This document shows, piece by piece, positions 1-5,723 of a stretch of DNA of 5,723 nucleotides. The notes beneath the pieces were generated by a model. The model saw nothing but the letters and a program-made list of their open reading frames with translations, did no database searches and was not told the DNA's origin. Within the stretch, counting starts at the first letter, position 1. Each line of letters begins with the position of its first letter. Made by a program: the position numbers and the translations under genes. Source of the stretch: Gemmatimonadota bacterium (GTDB taxonomy: Bacteria > Gemmatimonadota > Gemmatimonadetes > JACCXV01 > JAHWKZ01). The DNA is taken from contig DAOWHI010000080.1 of assembly GCA_030641505.1 (NCBI GenBank), forward strand, positions 1-5,723, in the 5' to 3' direction.

Positions 1-350
<350 letters not shown>

Positions 351-387
351 CCCCCGGTCGCGATTGCGGCCGGGGGTTTTCGATTTT
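351..387 (+). terminator. Intrinsic terminator after 16S rRNA
   Basis: Rho-independent terminator. The arms 351-361 and 366-376 form an uninterrupted 11-bp stem (ten Watson-Crick pairs, almost all G-C, and one U-G wobble at 358/369) with a GATT loop at 362-365. It is followed at once by TTTT (377-380) and, after CGA, another TTTT (384-387). It lies about 150 bases past the 16S 3' end, so it should end the rRNA transcript and insulate the downstream cfa gene from strong rRNA transcription. Confidence 0.9.
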
Positions 388-489
388 GGTTAGGTTGCGA
401 GACCCCACGCTCTATTTATTTTGACGCCGGTACAGTTCGTTGGCGCAACCAGCTCACTCCCTCGACCAATCACCATCCTGTGAGGTTCC
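388..489 (+). promoter_or_regulatory. Probable cfa promoter and leader region
   Basis: This stretch between the rRNA terminator and cfa must hold the cfa promoter if the terminator is efficient. An AT-rich patch (about 411-423) stands out from the GC-rich surroundings and runs into TTGACG (421-426, a good -35 match), but no good -10 lies 16-18 bases downstream (444-449 is CGCAAC). TACAGT at 431-436 fits TANNNT but lacks a -35. A short GTTG-GCG-CAAC inverted repeat sits at 439-449. The ribosome binding site is GAGGT at 482-486, complementary to the 16S tail and only 3 bases before the ATG, a slightly short spacing. The promoter core cannot be placed with confidence. Confidence 0.35.
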
Positions 490-1647
490 ATGATCGCTGA
501 CCGCTCGCGTCGTTTCGCCGAGAAGATTCTGGCCGACGCCGACATCGTCATCAACGGAAGTCACCCCTGGGACATTCAGGTCCGTGACGAAGCGCTCTAT
601 CAGCGGGTTCTCCTTCACGGCTCGCTAGGGTTGGGCGAGGCGTACATGGACGGGTGGTGGGACGTCGAGCAGCTGGACGAGTTTTTCAACCGCGTGCTCG
701 CGGCCGAGGCCGATCTTCGGGTATCGAACAACGCGACCGAACTCCTCGCCGACGCCAAGGCGCGGGTCATGAACCTCCAGTCCCGCCGTCGCGCGCGGCA
801 CGTAGTCGAGGAACACTACGACATCGGGAACGATCTCTACATGTCGTTCCTGGACCCCTACAACCAGTACACGTGCGGTTTCTTCGAAGAGGGTGACGAC
901 CTGAACGCCGCTCAGGAGCGAAAACTCGACACGATCTGCCGCAAGCTGGCGCTGTCGCCGGACGATCGCGTGCTCGACATCGGCTGTGGCTGGGGGGGAT
1001 TCGCACGCTTTGCCGCCGAGCGCTATGGCTGTCACGTGACCGGAATCACGATCTCCGATCAACAGCTCGAGTACGCCCGCAAGGTCTGTCGTGATCTGCC
1101 GGTCGAGATCGTCAAGGTCGACTACCGCGACCTCGAGGGCACCTTCGACAAAGTGCTCGTGTGCGGTATGATCGAGCATGTCGGTTACAGGAACTACAAG
1201 TTGCTGATGCGCGCCGTCCGTCGGGTGATGTCCGAAGCCGGTGTCTTTCTTCTCCACACGATCGGAACCAGCCGCTCGACGACCCGCGCCGAGCCGTGGC
1301 TCCAAAAGTACATCTTCCCAAACCACATGCTGCCGTCGATTCCTCAGATCGGCGCCGCGATCGAAGGATCGTTCGTGATGGAAGACTGGCAGAACTACAG
1401 CGCCCATTACGACAAGACGCTGATGGCGTGGTGGGCGAACTTCGACCACCGGCGCGACGAGCACCTGGCCGCCTACGGGCGACGCTTCTTCCGGATGTGG
1501 AAGTACTACCTGCTGTCATCGGCAGGGACGTTCCGCTCGCGGCGCAACCAGCTGTGGCAGGTCGTCCTGTCGCCGCGCGGTCTGCGCGGCGGTTACTCGC
1601 CCCTCAGGGACTGGGTGCCGGCGGCGAGCGCCGCCTCCACTGCGTGA
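490..1647 (+). CDS. cfa: Cyclopropane-fatty-acyl-phospholipid synthase
   Basis: Transfers a methylene group from S-adenosylmethionine across the cis double bond of unsaturated acyl chains in membrane phospholipids, making cyclopropane fatty acids; acts at the inner face of the cytoplasmic membrane. At 385 residues it is full length (E. coli Cfa has 382) and alignable almost end to end. The N-terminal lipid-binding domain (about 1-95) has INGSHPWDIQV (21-31) and GSLGLGEAYMDGWWD (44-58). The SAM-binding motif VLDIGCGWGGFARFAA is at 161-176. The bicarbonate and active-site residues of E. coli Cfa, C139, E239, H266 and Y317, all fall here at a constant offset of 10: C129, E229, H256 and Y307. The C-terminal FRSRRNQLWQVV (348-359) is also typical. 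The start is supported by GAGGT at 482-486 and by the alignment. It follows the rRNA terminator as its own unit. The last 44 bases overlap the convergent lipoprotein gene; the tail after about residue 365 is not conserved. Confidence 0.95.
   Translation: MIADRSRRFAEKILADADIVINGSHPWDIQVRDEALYQRVLLHGSLGLGEAYMDGWWDVEQLDEFFNRVLAAEADLRVSNNATELLADAKARVMNLQSRRRARHVVEEHYDIGNDLYMSFLDPYNQYTCGFFEEGDDLNAAQERKLDTICRKLALSPDDRVLDIGCGWGGFARFAAERYGCHVTGITISDQQLEYARKVCRDLPVEIVKVDYRDLEGTFDKVLVCGMIEHVGYRNYKLLMRAVRRVMSEAGVFLLHTIGTSRSTTRAEPWLQKYIFPNHMLPSIPQIGAAIEGSFVMEDWQNYSAHYDKTLMAWWANFDHRRDEHLAAYGRRFFRMWKYYLLSSAGTFRSRRNQLWQVVLSPRGLRGGYSPLRDWVPAASAASTA
1571..1591. other. GC-rich hairpin at the cfa / lipoprotein gene junction
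   Basis: Perfect 8-bp inverted repeat: CGCCGCGC (1571-1578) and GCGCGGCG (1584-1591), with a 5-base loop. It lies inside the cfa coding sequence (residues about 361-368) and 12 bases past the stop of the minus-strand lipoprotein gene, where it could help end that transcript. No T-tract follows on either strand, so it is not a classical intrinsic terminator. A chance product of GC-rich coding sequence is possible. Confidence 0.3.
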
Positions 1648-2500
1648 GTCCCGTCCAGGCGGTCGCACCGTCGGCGGCGCACCGAAATCCAACCATGTCG
1701 AGCCCGATGTCGGGCGGGTTTGCGTGCCGGTAGCTAACCCTCAGGCAGTACGGGTTGTTGCCCCAGCCGCCGCCGCGAAGCGCGACGAACCCCGGGCGGC
1801 CGGGGAACTCGCTCGCGGTCCACTCCCACACGTTGCCGGCCATGTCGAGCACGCCGAACGGCGAGGCGCCGTCCGGGAATCGCTCGACCGGGGCGGTCGT
1901 CTCATAGCCGTCGGCGGCGCTCGGCGCGCAACACTGAACGGTGCCGAAGTTGGCACGGCGTCCGGCTGAATCTTGTGGCGCGTCGTCGCCCCACGGGTAG
2001 CGCCGCCCGTCGGTCCCGCGAGCGGCGAACTCCCACTCTTTCTCGGTCGGCAACCGCAGGTCGTAGAACCGGCAAAACGCGTCCGCGTCCCCGGCCGAAA
2101 CCTGGACCACCGGATGGTTCTCGCGATCCGCGATCGATGAACCCGGTCCGAACGGCTGTCGCCAATCGGCGCCCGACACCCGGCGCCACTTTCCATCCCA
2201 CACGTTCCCGACACCCGACTGCTCGGCATCGGTGCGGTGGCCAGTCGAATTGACGAACGCCGCGAACATCCGGTTTGTGACCTCGGTGCGCATGAGCCGA
2301 AACGGCTCGACCGTAACTTGCCGCGGCGCCTCGTCGGGCTCGCCCTCAGCATCGCCCGTTACGAAGGTCCCACCCGGGATCTCGACCAGGTCGAGGCCCG
2401 ATGAAGTCGCCGAGCCGCACCCGGCGGCGGCGACCGTCAACGCGATCAGCGCCAGGCTGGCGGCGGCGATCAATCGATCAGAACCGTGAGAACGAGACAC
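1604..2500 (-). CDS. SUMF1/FGE-like domain lipoprotein
   Basis: Predicted exported lipoprotein of 298 residues with one formylglycine-generating-enzyme-like (FGE-sulfatase, SUMF1) domain. The N-terminus has a hydrophobic segment (10-27) ending in A-A-G-C, a lipobox with C28 as the acylated cysteine. Domain hallmarks in order: VEIPGGTFVTGD (39-50), RTEVTNRMFAAFV (71-83), HPVVQVSAGDADAFC (129-143), LRLPTEKEWEFAARG (148-162), RYPWGDD (167-173), GVLDMAGNVWEWTAS (216-230, the Ca-binding type GNVWEW), RGGGWGNNPYCLR (242-254) and GFRCA (271-275). True FGEs have two catalytic copper-binding cysteines in a GGSYMCxxSYC-type segment; here only the second (C252) is present. Formylglycine synthesis is therefore unlikely and its function is unknown; many proteins share this fold with other roles. 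No sulfatase gene is nearby. The start is GTG at 2500-2498, chosen because it gives the complete signal peptide. There is no SD site, but a -10 box lies 6 bases upstream. Diverges from sucA and converges on cfa. Confidence 0.88.
   Translation of the reverse strand: MSRSHGSDRLIAAASLALIALTVAAAGCGSATSSGLDLVEIPGGTFVTGDAEGEPDEAPRQVTVEPFRLMRTEVTNRMFAAFVNSTGHRTDAEQSGVGNVWDGKWRRVSGADWRQPFGPGSSIADRENHPVVQVSAGDADAFCRFYDLRLPTEKEWEFAARGTDGRRYPWGDDAPQDSAGRRANFGTVQCCAPSAADGYETTAPVERFPDGASPFGVLDMAGNVWEWTASEFPGRPGFVALRGGGWGNNPYCLRVSYRHANPPDIGLDMVGFRCAADGATAWTGLTQWRRRSPPAPSP
1702..1721 (+). terminator. Weak candidate terminator for cfa
   Basis: Inverted repeat GCCCGA (1702-1707) and TCGGGC (1710-1715), more realistically a 5-bp stem with an ATGT loop, followed by GGGTTT. 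It begins 54 bases past the cfa stop and lies inside the opposite-strand lipoprotein gene (codons for the PDIGLD stretch). The T-run is only three bases, so termination here would be weak; it may simply reflect coding sequence. Confidence 0.22.
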
Positions 2501-2506
2501 GATTCG

Positions 2507-2536
2507 AGTCTACGAGGCCGGTGATCGTCCTGACCA
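2507..2536 (-). promoter_or_regulatory. Candidate promoter of the SUMF1-like lipoprotein gene, leaderless
   Basis: Reading the minus strand, TGGTCA (2536-2531) is a 4 of 6 match to the -35 box and TAGACT (2512-2507) is a TANNNT -10 box, with an 18-base spacer. Transcription would start about seven bases past the -10, at base 2500, which is the first base of the GTG start codon. The absence of any SD-like sequence before the GTG agrees with a leaderless mRNA. This is pattern matching in a short region. Confidence 0.45.
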
Positions 2537-2558
2537 GCGCGGTCCGATTCGTTAGGTT
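2530..2558 (+). promoter_or_regulatory. Candidate promoter of sucAB
   Basis: CTGACC (2530-2535) matches the -35 consensus at 4 of 6 positions. TAGGTT (2553-2558) is a TANNNT -10 box at a 17-base spacing. The predicted start near 2565 would leave a leader of about three bases before the sucA ATG at 2568; only a weak, distant AGG (2554-2556) could serve as an SD. The -35 box overlaps that of the divergent lipoprotein promoter on the other strand. Confidence 0.42.
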
Positions 2559-2567
2559 TGGGCCCAG

Positions 2568-5339
2568 ATGCCCTCTCTCGATGCGATCCTGCGGGCCAAT
2601 CCCGACTACGTAGACTCGCTCTACAGGCAGTTTTTGGAAGATCCCGAGTCGGTCGATCCCACCTGGGCGCTCTTCTTCGCTGGTTACCAGTGGAAGGGCG
2701 ACGGGGTGGGCGCTGAGAACGGAGCCGACGGTGGACCGCTCGTCTTGACCTCCAGCGGCGCCGTTCCCGAGGGTGTCGCCCACACCGAGGCGGCGCATCT
2801 GCGTTGCTACGATTTGGTCCACACCTATCGCGAGTTCGGTCACCTGATTGCCGATCTCGACCCGCTGGACCGCGGGCCACGCGAACATCCGGTCCTGGCG
2901 CTATCCGAGTTCGGGTTCAGCGAGGCCGATCTCGATCAGATCGTCGAGTGTTCCGCCTACAAGGGTTTGCAGGAAGGGACGCTGGCCGAATTTCTGGAGG
3001 CCCTGAAGACGACTTACTGCGGGACGATCGGGGTCGAGTACATGGACGTAGCCGACACCGATGAGCGCGAGTGGCTGCAAGCGCGGATGGAGCCCAATCG
3101 CAACGATCCCGGGCTGTCGACCGAGGAGAAGCGCGCGATCCTGCGTCAGCTCTTGGCTGCCGACACGTTCGAGGAGACGGTTCACCGTCGATTCCCGGTC
3201 GCAAAACGGTTCTCGCTCGAGGGCGGAACGTCGCTCATCCCGGCGCTGACGACGATCGTCGAGCAGGCGTCGGCCTCGGGTGTCGACGAGATCGTGATGG
3301 GGATGGCTCATCGCGGCCGGCTGAACGTCCTGGCCCTCGTGCTCGGCAAACCGTACGAGCACTTGCTGGCCGAGTTCGAGGAGCGGCCGATGCCGGCCGA
3401 GGCGCAGGGGTACGGCGACGTCAAGTACCACCTTGGTTACTCCAACGACTATCAGACGTCGACCGGTCGCAACGTCCATGTGGCGCTGGCGTTCAACCCA
3501 AGCCATCTCGAGGCGGTCAACCCGATCATCCAGGGGAACGTCCGTGCCAAGCAGCAGGTGTTCGACGACGCCGAGCGGCGTCGCGCGATCCCGGTCCTCA
3601 TCCACGGCGACGCGGCGTTCGTAGCCCAGGGTGTGGTCGCTGAGACGCTGGTGCTCAGCCGTCTCGACGCGTACCGGACGGGGGGCACGATCCACGTCAT
3701 CATCAACAACCAGGTCGGGTTTACGACCGATCCCGACGAAGGTCGCTCGACCCGCTACGCGTCGGATATCGCGAAGATCGTCCATGCGCCCGTTTTCCAC
3801 GTCAACGGCGACGATCCGGAGGCCGCTGTCCACGCCGCTCGATTGGCCGTCGGCTACCGGCAGGAGTTTCAGCGCGACGTCGTCATCGACCTGATCTGCT
3901 ATCGCCGCTACGGTCACAACGAGCTCGACGATCCGACATTCACCCAGCCGCTGATGTACGAGCTCGTCAAACCCCACCCGTCGAACTCGACCATCTATGC
4001 GTCAGACTTGATCGCGAGCGGCGTTACCAGCCAAGAAGAAGCGGATGCGATCCGATCTGAGCTCGTGACCGAGCTGGACACCGCCCACAGCGCCGCGCAG
4101 GAGCTTCCCGAGCAGCCGTTGCACAAGCTGGGTGGCATCTGGAAGGGGCTGCGCATGAGCGGCGGGGATGCCAGCGCGGAAACAGCCGTTCCGCGCGAAA
4201 TGCTCGAACGGATCGCCCGTGGCCTCGTCAGGGTGCCGGACGGATTCAACTGGCACCGCCGACTCAAGAAGTTGATGCAGGAACGAGCCGGCATGGTGAT
4301 CGAAGATCGCGACATCGATTGGGGGTGCGGCGAGTCGTTGGCGATCGGCTCGTTGCTTCTGGAAGGGACCCCGGTTCGATTCTCGGGTCAGGACACCAGC
4401 CGCGGCACGTTCAGCCATCGGCACTCGGTCTATATCGATCAGAAGACCGGCGAGAGATACGTGTCGCTCAACCACCTCGATCCGCAGCAAAACGAGCTCC
4501 ACATGATCAACAGCCCACGGTCCGAGCTGGCCGCGCTCGGCTTCGAGTACGGCTACTCGGCCGCCGAGCCATGGACGCTGGTTGTGTGGGAGGCGCAGTT
4601 CGGCGACTTCGTCAACGGGGCGCAGGTCGTAATCGACCAGTTCTTGGCGAGCGGTGAGTACAAGTGGCGCCGGATGTCGGGGTTGGTGATGCTGCTCCCG
4701 CACGGCTACGAAGGCCAGGGGCCCGAACACTCGAGCGCGCGACTCGAGCGGTTCCTCGAGCTGTGCGCCGAGGACAACATCCAGGTGTGCAACCTGACGA
4801 CGCCGGCACAACTCTTCCACGCGCTCCGCCGACAGATCCACCGCGATTTTCGCAAGCCGCTCATCATCATGAGTCCGAAGAGCTTGTTGCGACACAAGCG
4901 AGCCATTTCGCGGATTAGCGACTTCACCGACGGGGGTTTTCGGGAGATTCTGGACGAAGTCGAGCTCGCCAACCCACAAGCGGTCCGCCGGCTGCTTGTA
5001 TGTTCAGGCAAGGTTTACTACTCGTTGATCGAGACGCGGCGCGAGCGGCTGATAGAGGACGCGGCGATCATCCGGGTCGAGCAGTTGTATCCGTTCCCCG
5101 GTCGAGCTCTGCGCCAGCTCGTGGCGAGCTACCCGAACGTGCAGCAGCTGACCTGGGTCCAGGAGGAGCCGGAGAACATGGGCGCTTGGCGCAACATCCG
5201 ACACCGATTGGAAGAGAACCTCCCGGCGACCGTCCGGTTATCGTACGTCGGCCGGCCGGACGCACCGTCCCCGGCGACCGGCATGTACAGTGTTCACGAG
5301 AAAGAAGAGCAGGTGTTGATCGATCAGGCGCTCTGCTAG
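2568..5339 (+). CDS. sucA: 2-oxoglutarate dehydrogenase E1 component
   Basis: Thiamine-diphosphate-dependent decarboxylase of the TCA cycle. It decarboxylates 2-oxoglutarate and succinylates the lipoyl group of E2 (SucB); cytoplasmic. Its 923 residues match the family (E. coli SucA 933). In order: the E2-binding N-terminal segment (about 2-40, with DAILRANPDYVDSLYRQF and DPTWALFFAGY); a variable linker (43-75); the E1 domain (about 190-510) with GMAHRGRLNVL (245-255, active-site H248), KYHLG (286-290, H288) and the ThDP/Mg motif from HGDAAF (346-351) to INNQ (379-382); the transketolase-type pyrimidine-binding domain (about 582-775) with RFSGQDTSRGTFSHRH (604-619) and HGYEGQGPEHSSAR (712-725); and the C-terminal domain with VEQLYPFP (837-844) and WVQEEPENMGAW (863-874). 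All catalytic motifs are intact. It is a stand-alone E1, not the fused Kgd/OdhA form of actinomycetes. The ATG is supported by the conserved N-terminus; there is no good SD. It is followed 17 bases later by sucB. Confidence 0.97.
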   Translation: MPSLDAILRANPDYVDSLYRQFLEDPESVDPTWALFFAGYQWKGDGVGAENGADGGPLVLTSSGAVPEGVAHTEAAHLRCYDLVHTYREFGHLIADLDPLDRGPREHPVLALSEFGFSEADLDQIVECSAYKGLQEGTLAEFLEALKTTYCGTIGVEYMDVADTDEREWLQARMEPNRNDPGLSTEEKRAILRQLLAADTFEETVHRRFPVAKRFSLEGGTSLIPALTTIVEQASASGVDEIVMGMAHRGRLNVLALVLGKPYEHLLAEFEERPMPAEAQGYGDVKYHLGYSNDYQTSTGRNVHVALAFNPSHLEAVNPIIQGNVRAKQQVFDDAERRRAIPVLIHGDAAFVAQGVVAETLVLSRLDAYRTGGTIHVIINNQVGFTTDPDEGRSTRYASDIAKIVHAPVFHVNGDDPEAAVHAARLAVGYRQEFQRDVVIDLICYRRYGHNELDDPTFTQPLMYELVKPHPSNSTIYASDLIASGVTSQEEADAIRSELVTELDTAHSAAQELPEQPLHKLGGIWKGLRMSGGDASAETAVPREMLERIARGLVRVPDGFNWHRRLKKLMQERAGMVIEDRDIDWGCGESLAIGSLLLEGTPVRFSGQDTSRGTFSHRHSVYIDQKTGERYVSLNHLDPQQNELHMINSPRSELAALGFEYGYSAAEPWTLVVWEAQFGDFVNGAQVVIDQFLASGEYKWRRMSGLVMLLPHGYEGQGPEHSSARLERFLELCAEDNIQVCNLTTPAQLFHALRRQIHRDFRKPLIIMSPKSLLRHKRAISRISDFTDGGFREILDEVELANPQAVRRLLVCSGKVYYSLIETRRERLIEDAAIIRVEQLYPFPGRALRQLVASYPNVQQLTWVQEEPENMGAWRNIRHRLEENLPATVRLSYVGRPDAPSPATGMYSVHEKEEQVLIDQALC

Positions 5340-5356
5340 TAGAAACGGAGACTGTC

Positions 5357-5723
5357 GTGGATATCATGATCCCGCCTCTCGCCGAGTCGATCACCGAGGG
5401 TGACATCGCGGCTTGGCTCGTCAAGAGCGGCGATCGGGTCGAGAAGGACCAGGCGGTGCTCGAGTTGGAGACCGACAAGGCGACGGTCGAGATCGCCGCT
5501 GAGGCTAGCGGAACGATAGAGATCCTGGTCGCGGCCGGTGAGACGGTGCAGATCGGCACCGTGGTGGGGCGGATCGCCGAGGGCGACGTGGCGGCGGAAG
5601 CACTGCCTGTGGTGCCGAAGCCGGAGACGAAACCAGACGAGAAGCCGGCACCCGTGTTGGAGCCCGCCCCGAAACAGCCGCCGCCCCCGGCCCCGAAACT
5701 CGCCCCGGTTGCTGCTCAACCCG
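5357..5723 (+). CDS. sucB: 2-oxoglutarate dehydrogenase E2, dihydrolipoyl succinyltransferase (5' part)
   Basis: N-terminal 122 residues of the E2 core protein, which carries the succinyl group on a lipoyl-lysine and passes it to CoA; the gene runs off the window. A lipoyl domain (about 1-75) has the typical PPLAESITEGDIAAWLV start, and the lipoylation loop ELETDKATVEI is centred on K41. It is followed by a Pro/Ala/Lys-rich flexible linker (about 76-122). The peripheral-subunit-binding and catalytic domains are not visible. A GTG start at 5357 is chosen because GGAG at 5347-5350 lies 6 bases upstream; the ATG at 5366 is a possible alternative but 15 bases from that site. The product is called SucB, rather than a pyruvate or branched-chain E2, mainly from its position directly after sucA. 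It is co-transcribed with sucA: 17-base gap and no terminator between them. Confidence 0.93.
   Translation, partial: MDIMIPPLAESITEGDIAAWLVKSGDRVEKDQAVLELETDKATVEIAAEASGTIEILVAAGETVQIGTVVGRIAEGDVAAEALPVVPKPETKPDEKPAPVLEPAPKQPPPPAPKLAPVAAQP

Noticed and set aside
625..1464. Minus-strand open frame (279 codons) opposite cfa
   Set aside because: Shadow of the well-conserved cfa gene; no family resemblance.
2560..2565. GGGCCC palindrome just before the sucA start as a possible operator
   Set aside because: A six-base GC palindrome is expected often by chance in this composition and is too short to support a regulator site.
2901..3977. Long minus-strand open frame (358 codons) opposite sucA
   Set aside because: It lies wholly inside the conserved sucA gene, its translation shows no recognisable domain, and stop-poor antisense frames are expected in GC-rich coding DNA.
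4002..4979. Long minus-strand open frame (325 codons) opposite sucA
   Set aside because: Same situation: antisense to conserved transketolase-type sequence, no domain and no ribosome binding site evidence.

Overview
The window comes from a GC-rich bacterial chromosome. From left to right it holds the 3' end of a 16S rRNA gene, a short trailer closed by a strong intrinsic terminator, a cyclopropane-fatty-acid synthase gene (cfa, +), a convergent lipoprotein gene with a formylglycine-generating-enzyme-like (SUMF1) domain (-), and a divergent operon for the 2-oxoglutarate dehydrogenase complex: sucA complete (+) and sucB cut by the window end (+). These are core and housekeeping genes. I see no mobile element, CRISPR array, tRNA, phage gene or defence cassette.

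The most notable point is architectural. The 16S gene is followed about 150 bases later by a perfect 11-bp terminator hairpin with a T-tract, and then by unrelated protein genes. No tRNA, 23S or 5S gene lies in the 5.5 kb downstream. This looks like an unlinked (split) rRNA locus, an arrangement known in several bacterial phyla but not the usual one.

The lineage cannot be fixed from 198 bases of 16S. The sequence ends in the normal anti-Shine-Dalgarno (CACCTCC). Stand-alone sucA and sucB genes argue against a typical actinomycete, in which E1 and E2-like domains are fused in one Kgd/OdhA protein, despite the high GC. A high-GC member of another phylum fits better, but this is inference.

Functional layout: cfa modifies membrane phospholipids. 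The SUMF1-domain protein is predicted to be exported and lipid-anchored; it keeps the fold signatures but lacks one of the two catalytic cysteines of true formylglycine-generating enzymes, so its activity is unknown. sucA and sucB encode E1 and E2 of the TCA-cycle 2-oxoglutarate dehydrogenase, spaced 17 bases apart as an operon. The lipoprotein gene and sucA share a 67-base divergent intergenic region in which two sigma70-like promoters can be drawn back to back, both predicting nearly leaderless mRNAs. cfa and the lipoprotein gene overlap tail to tail by 44 bases.
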